Shown here in pieces: positions 36,222-47,563 of a stretch of DNA of 64,000 nucleotides. Within the stretch, counting starts at the first letter, position 1. Every line of letters starts with the position of its first letter. The stretch spans positions 7,376,367 through 7,440,366 of the forward strand of contig JACGWO010000012.1 in NCBI GenBank assembly GCA_034509735.1. The letters are read 5' to 3'. The DNA comes from Sesamum alatum. Lineage: Eukaryota; Streptophyta; Magnoliopsida; Lamiales; Pedaliaceae. Made by a program: the position numbers and the translations under genes. The notes below the pieces were generated by a model. It was not told the origin of the DNA, made no database searches, and saw only the letters and a list, made by a program, of their open reading frames with translations.

Positions 36222-36691
36222 CGTTGTAGCGCTCAAGGAACTATTGAGCTATCCAATAAGCAGAGTGTCCGCGGAAATGTGTGAATATGCATAGACCTTC
36301 ATGAGGAAGGCTCTGATACCATGTAAATTTTATAGACGAAGAAAGAGAAGTTGAGAGGAAAGATTGACGCCATAGTTTCAGTTCTCTGTATTTGGAAAAA
36401 TCTAAATAAAGTATTGAGGGAATCCTCTTTAAATACAAGTGAAGCACCCTAACTAACATCTCAACCACCTGTCCACCTGGACCAATCAATAGTAGAATAA
36501 ATGAGTCACCTATCTAGTCAGCTGAGTACAGAGCATAAGAAATAAACGTGCTATACAAATGCTATTTCTCCAGTGTTCTTCATTCTGCATCAAAGGACTC
36601 TCGTCTTATGCCTGCTGCAACCAAGTGAACGCCATTGCCATCATCATCTTCATCTATCTGTACAACCTGAGCATTGAGTGCTAGCAAAACA
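35537..36691 (-). mobile_element. Ty1/copia element B remnant
   Basis: Reading leftward: the LTR (about 36691..36322, ending TAAAATTTACA), primer site TGGTATCAGAGCC (complement at 36309-36321), and gag start MASGENAIAN at about 36221 with HSSDHPGMVLTSSPLDD. An internal deletion follows, then the integrase end (about 36060-35537). Integrase is cut by copia element A at 35536. The upstream LTR border (TGTTTTGCTAGC at about 36691) is a guess. Confidence 0.65.
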
Positions 36692-38357
36692 CCTTTATTC
36701 TATACTAAATATCCTTAAATACTTACCCATATTTTCTATACTAAATATCCTTAAATACTTGCTGATATAATTAAAGAATATTTTGATTCAATGTGTGTGT
36801 ACGTGTGTGAATAAATATATAAATAAAAATATTAATGGGCGCAATTAGGTTCTGTGTTGTGGCGCTGGCTGCTCCTTTTTTCTTTAATTTGGCGTGTACG
36901 TGTAGAGTTTTCGTTACCTTTGCTTGAGTTTATCCACTTGAAAAAGCATTTTAAATTAACCTGTAATATAATAAATGTTTTTCACGAATTCTTGTTTACA
37001 ATTAATTAAAAGAAATGTACGTATTTCATTTTAAAGCAAAATGGAGGGAAATTAGTACATGCATGTAATGTACATTAATATACGATCATAATAATAATAA
37101 TAATAAATATAAATGGAGCGACGTGAGTTGACCTTCTAACAGGATGAGGGTGCAGTAGTGTGCGTGGAGGGAGGAAGGCATATATATATATTAGTCCAGT
37201 GCTCAATGATGAAAAGCAGCTATGATGAGTGATGACCGCCATCTGCACCATTGACTCAAGCAGCTCTCTCAAAATGCAATCTGCACCATCTCTCTGTCTT
37301 CTTTCTCGTGACATATATATGTATTAATGTGTTGTGCTCGCTAGCTAGCTCATTCCTTTCCCAATATATAATATCCTTATTAAATAAAATATTTCCGTTT
37401 ATGATCAGAATTAATGGTATGTAAATGGGGAGAGTCCAGTCTTGATGAATGTGAGACAGCAGATGGAGCATTAATTTCTTTCTGCTACTCCTGACCTCTT
37501 TCTTAATTAGAGCTTAAATTCCAAGAGAAATGCACTAACAAGTAGTAGTAGTAGTTGTTGTTGTTGTTGTTTTGGAAGAAATCCTGATAGATGTGCATGA
37601 AAATGACCCATCCCCAATAGAATTGTTTTGCAGTGGGACTGTTTGGCAATTGCAGCAGGTCAATATTTTCAACCAGGTTATTATGATGACAAGGTAGAGA
37701 AAGAAGCAGACAAGTGGGGAATACGCTCCACGATCCCTATTATAAACTTATATATAAATTAAGCAGAATGAATGATGGTGCAATAGGTGCATCAATTGGG
37801 GGACATTGACAAGTACGGTTTGATGGTTCCCAAAACTATGCTGCTTGGTGGGTGGTGACTTTTGTAGTTGGATTTTGCTATATATCTTTGTGTGTGTGTG
37901 TGTGTGTGTGGCGGACATTAATGAATGATATGTATATACATAGAGAGTTTGAGACAAGATGAGGACAGTGTGGGTGCATTTGTATATATCATGGTGATGG
38001 TGGGGTGGGGGCTGATGGATGCGGAGTACTTTGCTGAATTTTGTGGCATGTGGGGTAGCCCACTACAGCAAAGTCAACTCCTCTTAGAACGATAGAGTGG
38101 GTATGCATTATAAATACTGACCCATTTCCACTTGGGAGTTCGTCTGAGACTCATCAGTTTACGATGGAGAAAGGAAAGAGGTCGCTAGATATATAGGTTG
38201 ATCATTCTGGGGTTTGGTTTAATTTTCTGAAAGCATGCAATATTAATTATATTGCATGGTTCTGTATGATCTGTGAAGAGAGGAGAGGAGAGGAGAGCGG
38301 TGCGTGTTAATTAAAGATCTAGCTAGCTATCTAGAGACAGAAAAGGAAGCAGAGCAA
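36692..38357. other. Intergenic stretch and NPF promoter region
   Basis: No coding region seen. It contains a TGTGTG microsatellite (about 37890-37910), ATA and GTT short repeats (about 37090 and 37555) and the likely promoter and 5' leader of the NPF gene. A small direct repeat, TTTATTCTATACTAAATATCCTTAAATACT-like, occurs twice at about 36693-36765. Confidence 0.5.
38109..38116 (+). promoter_or_regulatory. Candidate TATA box of the NPF gene
   Basis: TATAAATA lies about 240 bases before the start codon, preceded by TGCAT and followed by a C/T-rich start region. The leader would be about 210 bases, which is reasonable. Confidence 0.5.
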
Positions 38358-41003
38358 ATGGATAGGGAAGAGAGAGGAGAGGATTCCAAAGGATCAGAAT
38401 CTCTTCAAACATCTGTTGATTGGAGAGGGAGACCTTGCAAACCTAATACACATGGTGGAATGACTGCTGCTCTTTTCATTTTAGGTCTCTTTCTCTCTCT
38501 AACCTGATAGATGTGTTCATCCTCCATTTCATTAACTATTACTTTATTTGCTTGATTCATTTGTTCTCTCATCTCTGATCACTGTATTCTGAATATATTT
38601 AATGTTATATGCATATGCAAGCGGAATGAAGGAGCAGTGTTTGAATAAACACATGGACAAGAATTAACTCTTTTGTCATGATTAGTAGGCCTATGCGGTC
38701 ATCATTAATCAAGTAATGCTCTTGCCTGTAGTGTAGTATAGTAGCTTGAATTTGAGTGGACACTTAATTAGTCTCTACTCTAGAGGCCACGCACTGAAGC
38801 GAGAGTGTGTGGCACTATTGCCTATCTTAATTAATGTAGCTGCTGAGTGCTCATCGATCAGCCACTCAAATTATATATATGTATAGTACTAAAGGGAAAT
38901 TTATTATTTGGTTGGTGAATGGTGAAGTGTGTGAATGATAATCAGGACTTCAAGCGTTCGAGATGATGGCTATTGCTGGTGTTGGGAATAACCTGATAAC
39001 CTATGTGTTCAATGAGATGCACTTTCCTTTGTCAAAGTCGGCAAACACAGTCACAAACTTTGTTGGCACTGTCTTTCTGCTATCCCTCTTCGGTGGCTTC
39101 CTTTCCGATTCTTATCTCGGGAGCTTCTGGACCATGCTCATCTTCGGATTCGTCGAGCTCTCAGTAAGTCAATTATATTAATTTAATGTTGCATATATAT
39201 ATACATATACCCCCGGCCCCTCGATCATCGATCACTCAATCAATCTATTACCCCTCCGTGGACGAACAGGGATTCATATTACTGTCTATTCAAGCCCATG
39301 TTGCTGAACTCCGGCCTCCAAAGTGCAGCAGCATGGGCAGTCCAACGGGTGGTTGCGAGGAAGCGAAAGGATACAAGGCCTGGATATTCTATGGGGCTCT
39401 CTATCTGGTGGCTTTGGGGAGCGGGTGTTTGAAGCCCAACATTATCTCTCATGGAGCAGATCAGTTCCCAAAACACGACTCCAAGCAATCCAAGAAGCTC
39501 TCCACTTTCTTCAACTCCGCATATTTCGCCTTCTGCACCGGTGAGCTTCTCGCCCTCACTCTTCTCGTATGGGTTCAAACCCATTCAGGAATGGATGTCG
39601 GCTTCGGAGTTTCTGCGGCTGCCATGGCTGTCGGCTTAATTTGCTTGATATCCGGATCCCTCATTTACAGAAATAGCCCACCCCGTGGAAGTATATTCAC
39701 ACCTATTGCCCAGGTAATCAATCAAATCAAATCAATCTTCTTCCTATTGTATGGCCGTCTGGACTGTCGACTCCAATTACAAGTTGGTCTTGTTGGAAAA
39801 GGTTTTCGTGGCAGCAATTTCAAAGAGAAAGCAAATCTGCCCGTCAAATTCAGAGATGCTGCATCGAAGCGAGATCATAGACCCTCACAATCCATCTGGG
39901 ACGACGATATCTAACAATGTCACGCTTATTCACACTGAAAAGTTCAGGTGGGATATGTATATTGAAATAATTATGTTCAACTGCATGGAATATTACTATA
40001 GAGCTAAGCTAAAAATCATATTTATACTTGTGTGTGTGTGTGTGTGTTTGAATATAAATTAAAATTTAATATGATGACCTCCAGGTTCCTGGATAAAGCA
40101 TGCATCAAAATCGAAAACGGCGGCAATGAGATGAGGGAAAGTTCATGGAGGCTGTGCAGTGTGTCACAAGTGGAGCAAGTGAAAATACTGGTATCTGTGG
40201 TGCCAATATTTGCTTGCACAATCATCTTCAACACCATATCGGCTCAGCTCCAAACATTCTCAGTCCAACAGGGAACTTCCATGAACACTAACCTCACTTC
40301 TAATTTCCGAATCCCTCCTGCCTCTCTCCAGTCTATACCCTACATGATGCTCATCTTTGTGGTTCCCCTTTATGAGACTGCTTTTGTTCCGCTTGCCAGG
40401 CGAATCACAGGACATGATTCCGGAATCTCCCCTCTCAAAAGAGTTGGGATTGGCCTTTTCATCGCCACTTTCTCTATGGTTTCAGCTGCAATTATCGAGC
40501 ACAAGAGAAGAAACGCCGCCTTGAAGTTGAATGAAACGCTTTCCATCTTCTGGATAGCTCCACAGTTTCTGATTTTCGGGCTCTCGGAGATGTTCACAGC
40601 AGTGGGGCTCATCGAATTTTTTTATAAACAATCAATACAAGGGATGCAGTCCTTCCTGACAGCCATGACTTATTGTTCGTATTCATTTGGATTTTATCTG
40701 AGCTCCCTTTTGGTTTCTTTGGTGAACAAGGTTACTGCAAGCAGTTCGGGACAAGGTTGGCTGAGTGAGAATGACCTCAACAAGGATAGGCTTGACCTGT
40801 TTTATTGGTTGCTAGCTGCACTCAGCCTCATCAACTTCTTCAATTACCTTTTCTGGTCGAGCTGGTATTCTTGCAATCCATCTGTATTACCTACTCCACC
40901 ACGCCAGCCTCATGAATTGGTGCCCAACCTGGACAAACAAAATTCCATTACTACTAGTACTACTACTGCTGTTGCTGCTGCTTTAAACTATAATAGCTAC
41001 TAA
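38358..41003 (+). CDS. NRT1/PTR FAMILY (NPF4-type) membrane transporter
   Basis: Five exons: 38358-38484, 38946-39163, 39270-39713, 39802-39947, 40085-41003. They join in phase to 617 residues, usual for NPF (about 550-620). The protein has the fold's multiple membrane segments. Family motifs include DWRGRPCKPNTHGGM, GGFLSDSYLG in the TM2-TM3 region, LGSGCLKPNIISHGADQF in TM4-TM5, FRFLDKACI after the central loop, and QGMQSFLTAMTYCSYSFGFY near the end. The TM1 region reads LQAFEMMAIAGVGNNLITYV, which is closest to my recollection of NPF4.3/4.4 proteins. The family moves nitrate, peptides, hormones such as ABA or gibberellin, or other metabolites, mostly with protons; the substrate is unknown. 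The usual ExxER motif of TM1 is QAFEM here. The C-terminal tail is Thr/Ala-rich, encoded by ACT and GCT runs. Confidence 0.95.
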
Positions 41004-41763
41004 TTACACTAGCGAGTAACATCACCTTTAGATATACTCTTTTTTTGTTTTCTTGTTTTAGTTACCAATAGCCATCGATGACTACTACTGTACCTGAAAA
41101 AGAATGCCAAAGGATTAAATTATTAATGATTATGTATTGTAATCCCTTGATGCGGTTAGCGCTCCTACAGGTCGAGGTCAACAACTTAATTTATGCCTTT
41201 GGTTTATTCTATATATAATCTTTTCTCTAGTACTCCTCTTATGATTGACAGTGTTAAATTGGGTACTGAAGGGTCCCAGAATTAGAGCAAAGTTAGGTCT
41301 AAAACCATCATCAATCAGTCAGATTCATCATCGCATCCTCTAAACTTTACGCTCACAAATACGTCTGAAGACGCATCTCATTTTTCACTCAGAATTATGG
41401 AGTACTACACTATTGAAGTGGTGGGGTATATATATGTATATATGGTGCTTTAGCTAAAAGCAGTCTTAATTTAGAAAAGCATTAGTAATCATCTATTCCT
41501 AGCATTACTCAACAGAAGACATATTAAGTCTTGCTTTCTAACCACCCTTGAGAAAAGGTGCTAAAAGAAAATGACAGGTGCAAGCAGGAAGAAATATGTT
41601 ATTGGAAGGTCCCAAATTCTGTCCCCTTCACTTCACTCTTTCACCATCACTTTTAAACATCCACAATCAAACGTGTCTCACGCATGTTCCTGCCCATGCC
41701 CATTAATGCAACATACACAATGAATTAGTTAATTCACCATTTTATTTTGATTCAAGGAGGCAC
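41004..41763. other. Intergenic stretch downstream of NPF
   Basis: 3' flank of the NPF gene, with AT-rich DNA and a short TA run near 41430. It ends at GGCAC (41759-41763), the left target duplication of copia element C. No gene seen. Confidence 0.55.
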
Positions 41764-42093
41764 TGTTGAAGTTGCAGACATTCTCAAGTTCCCATTGTTA
41801 TCTTTCTGTAAATATTGTTCCTTGTACATAATAGTTGTTGTAGTTAGAAGTCGCATTTGCTCTCTTTCCGCTTTTATTTTTGTTAGTCAGTAGGCTAGTT
41901 GGCGCCACTTGGATGCTGACGTGGAGGTTAGTTAGAGTTGGTTAGTGGCGGTTTTCCTTTTGCCGCCCATTTGGCCCTGTATTTAAAGCCCTCAGCTGGC
42001 ACTCACTCCACGAATGAGAAGAAATAATTTTTCCCCAAATTCCATAGCTTCTTTTCTGAAAATTATCTTCAATGTCTCCCATGAAATTCATCA
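41764..42093 (+). repeat. 5' LTR of copia element C
   Basis: 330 bases. It contains CTGTATTTAAAGCCCT, a TATA-like box, near 41980. Compared with the right LTR it lacks a short segment near 41870 and carries several substitutions. Confidence 0.95.
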
Positions 42094-42105
42094 TGGTATC
42101 AGAGT
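42094..42105 (+). other. Primer binding site, initiator-Met tRNA type
   Basis: TGGTATCAGAGT starts at the first base after the LTR, as in most copia elements. Confidence 0.85.
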
Positions 42106-42238
42106 CATCCTTATGATGGTCTCTGCATATCGATTATACAATCGGTTTGATTTGAGTATTGATTCAGTGGAGTGAATCTGTTGTGGTGATGGTGACTTCC
42201 TCCGGCGAAACTCCAATGAACACCGGTGTAATCGAAAC

Positions 42239-43132
42239 CAGGGGTGAAGCTAGGCCCCGTCGAGCCCTAGCGGCCGACAGGGCTTGGCTCCGGCGTAGAG
42301 CTATTAGTCTATTAAGTTTTAGGTTTAAACTTGTCTTGTCTATTAAAAAAATTAATAATAAAAATTTAAATTAACTTGTTTAAAAAATAATTTTTTTGAA
42401 CATCCCCTTTTATAGTTTCTCTTAATTAGTTAGGACCATACGGTTTTCACTTAGCCAAGAAGAAAAAATTGCTATCTTATGATTTTTTCAATACCATGTT
42501 ATAAATTTTTTTCCAAAATTCTTCTTGCTTTTATGTTATCTGTTATTGCTTTTCAATTTATATATTTTGATTTTCGATCAGTTTGTTTCTTTTAATAGTT
42601 TTTGTAATTATGTTTGATTTATTAGATAAATAAATTTTAGTTTTTTTAGATTAATTATTTTTTCAGTTCTTGCATGGAGATTGCCCAAAAGAATAAACGA
42701 ATTAATCGGAAGAAATTTATTGTTTATGCCGATTTTTAAGTGTTCATTATTCAAGTTTTTAAATTAGTTGTTTATTATTTTATTTGGTAAGTTTTTATTC
42801 AAGCCTCTCAAGACAAATAAACAAAGCTTAGATATAAAATTTGATTATGATTTTATTTTTTTGAAATTTATGATTATGTAATTGTAAGTTTTAATTTTCA
42901 AATAATGGATAGATTTATTATTAAAAGATTGCGAAACTTTTTACTTGTAAATTTTAACCCGCCCCTCATTGGGATAATAGCTATAAGAATTAATTGTATT
43001 TACATCTTTGTATTTATTTGATTTATGATTATTATTATAGTAATTTAATTTTTTATGAATTTAATATTTTATTCACCAAATTAATTAATTAAATTTTGAC
43101 AGGGTTAAGCTGACATTCTAGCTTCGCCACTG
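42239..43132. mobile_element. Non-autonomous hAT element in copia gag
   Basis: The inverted tips are CAGGGGTGAAGCTAG and CAGTGGCGAAGCTAG (right end, reversed). A perfect 8-base duplication ATCGAAAC lies at 42231-42238 and 43133-43140. The 894-base interior is AT-rich with no transposase. Its excision would restore the gag start region across ATCGAAAC. Confidence 0.92.
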
Positions 43133-44448
43133 ATCGAAACTATGATTTTAGCCTCGTGGATTCAAGTTCTGGAACTTCCAAGTATAACTATGATTTTTGC
43201 TCCATCGAACGGTAACAACTGGATGTCATGGAGTAAATCTGTGCACATAGCGCTTGAAGGACGAGATAAACTTGGTTTTATCGATGGCACATGTGTGAGA
43301 CTAGCTACAGGATCTCCGGATCTCAAGCAATGGAGGATTACAGACTCTGTTGTGCGCACGTTGATACTTAATACTATTATATATCCAAGGATATAGTGAA
43401 TGCTTACCTCTATTCGACCTCTTCTCGTACACTGTGGTTGGAATTGGAATCTCGTTATGGAGCCTGTGATGGACTACTGCTGTATAAAATCCAGGGTGAG
43501 ATTTCATCTACGTCACAAGGAGGCATGAGCGTGACTGCATATTACAAAAAGCTGAAGCAACTCTGGGATGAACTGGTATGTCTGTTGCCACCACTGTTCA
43601 TGTGGATTGTGTATATGTATTTGCAACAAGACCAAAGCGGAGCAGAATGATGCGAGCCAAATGATATAGTTCCTTATGGGGCTCAATAACTCGTATCATG
43701 GCATACGAGACCAGATCTTAGTTCTGGAGCCACTGCCAGATGTTAATAAGGCCTACGCTATGGTATTGAGGGTTGAGAGACAGAGGCAAGTGAACCTGGA
43801 ATATGCGGATACTGGCAGTAACTCAGCTATGCAGGTGAGGAACTTTGATCAAAGAAGCAATTCTAGTTCAAGGAATTACATGAAGAAGAAACGTGTTGTG
43901 GACAAAAGGAGCTTAATATATGAAAACTATAGGAAACCTGGACATAGTAAGGACACTTGCTTCAAGATACATGGGGTTCCAGAGTGGTATAAGGATTTAA
44001 GTATGCAAAGAAAGAGGTCTGGCAACAGTGGGAATGCATATACTGTAGATGATGATGATGATGATGATGATGAACAAACCCCTACGGGTAAGAGCAATGC
44101 AGTGAACAACCAACTGGTTTCAGACTTGTTAGAGGCTTTGAGAATGGTGCAAGGTAAAACTCTGTAGGATCTAGTGAATGTACATTTTTCTTAGGTGGAT
44201 GAGATGGCAGGTATGATAAGAGGGAAGTATGCTTCACCTGACTGCAGCTCTAGACCTTGGATTGTGGATACTGGAGCCACGAACCACGTGTGGTGATAAA
44301 ACATGTTCCATACACTATATCCTCTTAAGTCTCATGTTGCCATTCATCTCCCCAATAACAGTGTCACACATGCCACCCAATGTGCTGATATACACCTATC
44401 TCCCACTCTTAAACTCTCCAATGTGTTGTTTGTCCCAAGTTTCAAGCA

Positions 44449-44966
44449 CATGCTACAATAGCCGGGACAAACGGTCGCGATCCCACGAGGGTGAGCTAAT
44501 CCCAAAAACCCGTCTCAGTTCGGATTGCAGGCTGCAACTCGCCTGCATGAAGTGGGAATCGCTAGTAATCTTCGGTCAGCCATATGGCGGTGAATTCATT
44601 CCCAGGCCTTGTACACACCACCTATCACACTATGGGAGCTGGCCATGCCTGAAGTCGTTACCTTAACCGCAAGGAGGGGATGCCGATGGCAAGGCTAGTG
44701 TTTGGAGTGAAGTCATAACAAAGTAGCCGTACTGGAAGGTGCGGCTGGATCACCTCATTTTCAAGGAGAGCTAATGCTTGTTGGGTATTTTGGTTTGACA
44801 CTGCTTCACACCCAAAACAAAAAGAAGGGAGCTAAGTCTGAGTTAAACTTGGAGGTGGAAGTCTTCTTTCATTTCTCGACGGTAAAGTAAGACCAAGCTC
44901 ATGAGCTTATTATCCTAGGTCGGAACAAGTCGATAGGATCCCCTTTTTTCACCCCCATGTCCCCAT
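44449..44966 (+). pseudogene. rrn16: Plastid DNA insertion (NUPT): 3' end of 16S rRNA and 16S-trnI spacer
   Basis: From TGCTACAATAGCCGGGACAA the sequence follows the 3' end of plastid 16S rRNA: CTTGTACACACC near 44610, GAAGTCATAACAAAGTAGCC (GTCGTAACAAGGTAGCC in the functional gene) and GCGGCTGGATCACCTCATTT at 44741-44760 (GGATCACCTCCTTT in the functional gene). After the rRNA end it continues into the plastid spacer (GCTAATGCTTGTTGGGTATT, GACCAAGCTCATGAGCTTAT) to about 44966. Many differences are C-to-T or G-to-A, as expected for methylated nuclear copies. It sits in copia protease/integrase sequence and cannot make a working rRNA. Borders are good to about 5 bases. Confidence 0.92.
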
Positions 44967-46980
44967 ATTATATCTGCGTCTAAACTTTATAATTCTCTTC
45001 CTGTTATCTTCTAGTTTTTTATTCTTTTTTCCTTTTGCAGGACCTGAAGATTAAGCAAACTCTGGCTATAGGCAAGCAACAGAAGAAGCTTTATTTTCTG
45101 GACAAAGACTCGTTTGATTCCTCTCTTCATTCTAAGCTCTTTAGTGCTGTAGAAACCATATGTCATACTAGTGATTCTGGATATTATTATCTATGTCATA
45201 AACGTTTGGGCCACTATTCTCCCACTGTAATCAAACATATACCTGTACTTAGCAAATTCAATATCAATAACAATGCTCCTTGTTCTGTTTGCCCTTTAGC
45301 CAAGCAATCCAGAGTGCCTTTCTCTTTGAGTCAACCATGTTCACAACATCTTTTTGATCTGGTCCATGGGGACATTTGGGGGCCTTATAGGCAGCCTTCC
45401 CTTTCTGGTTGTCAAGATGTTCATACACTCGTAGATGATCACATCAGGGTCACATGGACCTTTCTCATGCATCACAAATCCCAAACCTCAAATATCCTAA
45501 CCTCTTTCCTAGCTCAAGTTACCACTCAATTCAATACAAATATTAAAGCTATTCGATCAAACAATGGGTCTGAATACTTAAGTCTTATCAGGATTTGCTT
45601 AAAAAATATGGCATTATCCATCAGAAAAGTTATGTCTACACACAAAAAAAAAATGGGGTGGTAGAGAGAAAACATAGACATTTACTTCAAGTGGCTAGAA
45701 CCTTGATGTTTGAGTCTCATTTACCTAGATCTTTCTGGGCAGATTCCATACTCACCGCCACACATATTATCAACAAGCTACCCACTCCCATCCTTAATTG
45801 GAAGTCACCCTCTGAATTACTCTAAAACACAACCCCATCCTACGATAACCTCAAAACTTTCGACTGCTTATGTTTTGCATCTAACACTTATCCTCATAAG
45901 CAGAAGTTTGATCCTAGGGCCTTCGAAGGTGTGTTCATAGGATATGCTGAAGGGCACAAAGCTTACAAACTCTTTCATATTGAGAACAAGAAGATTCCTG
46001 TTTATAGAGATGTGATCTTCCATGAGTCTTCCTTCCCTTACAAATCAGCCACTCATGCTCATACAGACCGCATTCTTGTTCCTATATCTACATAATTCCT
46101 TGATCCGTTTCCTGAGTTGGGACCCACATCTCACTCTGATCAATCCTCATATTCTCCTCCTCATCAACTGACTTCACTCATGTGCCTGACCCCTTTCCTA
46201 CTCTTGTGCCTGACACTGATCCTCCTCATCCTGAACCTGTCCACGGATCACAAAGGTCCTCCAAACCTCCTGCTTGGTTGTCTGACTACATATATAACTC
46301 CCAAACACACTCCATTGATCCCTCTCATCTTACTCACTCACATGATATATTTGTGGTTGCTTTGTCTGCAATTCAAGAGCCCAGGTGTTACAGTCAGGTT
46401 GAGAAATGTCAGGAATAGAAGGACGCAATGCAGAAGGAGTTGTAGGCTTTAGAACATAATGACACATGGGATGTGGTTGATGTTACAAGGCGAGGTTGGT
46501 GCTAAGAGGTACAACCAAGTTGAAGGGGTTGATCACCATGACAGATTCTTTCCAGTGGCTAAGGCTGTCACCGTTCGGATTTTATTGGCAGTTGCTTGTG
46601 GCAACGGCTGGCCCCTTCACCAAATTGACATCAACGACGCATTCCTTCATGGATTCTTGGATGAAGATACATACGTGGTTGGTCTGAAAAGATACACTGT
46701 GCAGTAGGGCAAGATTTGCAAACTTAAGAAGTTGCTATATGGGCTTAAACAAGCCTCTAGGAAATGGAATTTTGAATTGACAAAGAAGTTGACTCTTTTT
46801 AGCTTCAGGCAATCCCACCATGATCATTGTTTGTTCACCAAGGATACCTATTTAGGTATGCTTATGTTATTAGTCTATGTTGATGATTTGTTGCTTATGG
46901 GGCCTTCTGAATGTTTGATCACTGAAGTCAAAACTTATTTGGACACTAAGTTCAGCATTAAAGATTTAGGCCAGGCCAGG

Positions 46981-47537
46981 TGTCAAGGGCCGCCCGCACT
47001 CTCGGCCCCCTTGACCCAATTTCGGCCATGTTCCATCCGGCCGACCAACATTTCCGCCAACAGGCACTAGGCCTCCGCAGGTTATTAGAGTCTTAGGCGT
47101 GAGTCTTTACTGTAATATTTACTTTTGCTCATGTGGCCCTTTATGCCCCATGAGATGCAATTTTCAGCTTTTCTAGTGTCTAGTTTTGTCAATAGAAAAT
47201 TTCTTTTAAGCCTATTATAGGGGGGAATGACCACTCGAAGCTCAGTGTGCATTGCTAGTATCCCCCTCACGGCGATCCCCGTGGGTAGCTTGCTGTAATC
47301 TTCAGTATTTATGCTATCAATATAAAACGCATTTGCTGCACGACGTGTTGATTTACTGATTCCGCTGCATTATATTGTTGATTGTTGGAAACTGTGTTGT
47401 TCTTGTCGACGGCCTGTGCGAGGCGTCGGTGGGAATTTGGTTGGTGTTGCTGTTCGGTTGGCGGAAGTAGTCGTTGGCTGTGGACTACTAGCCACACGGT
47501 GCCCCTTTCCCCGCACTGCGGAAGGCGCCCCGTGAGA
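46981..47537 (+). repeat. 5' LTR of the nested chromovirus
   Basis: 557 bases, starting TGTCAAGGGCCGCCCGC and ending CGCCCCGTGAGA. The 3' terminus is GA instead of the usual CA. Confidence 0.95.
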
Positions 47538-47539
47538 GG

Positions 47540-47552
47540 TGGTATCAGAGCC
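47540..47552 (+). other. Primer binding site, initiator-Met tRNA type
   Basis: TGGTATCAGAGCC lies two bases after the LTR end and is complementary to the initiator-Met tRNA 3' end. Confidence 0.9.
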
Positions 47553-47563
47553 TCGGTTGCCTG

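Noticed and set aside
39186..39914. 242-codon open frame in the NPF gene
   Set aside because: It reads through an intron at each side; the spliced model joins in phase with family motifs.
44229..44666. 145-codon frame over the copia/plastid DNA junction
   Set aside because: It runs from a shifted copia frame into rRNA sequence; not a protein gene.
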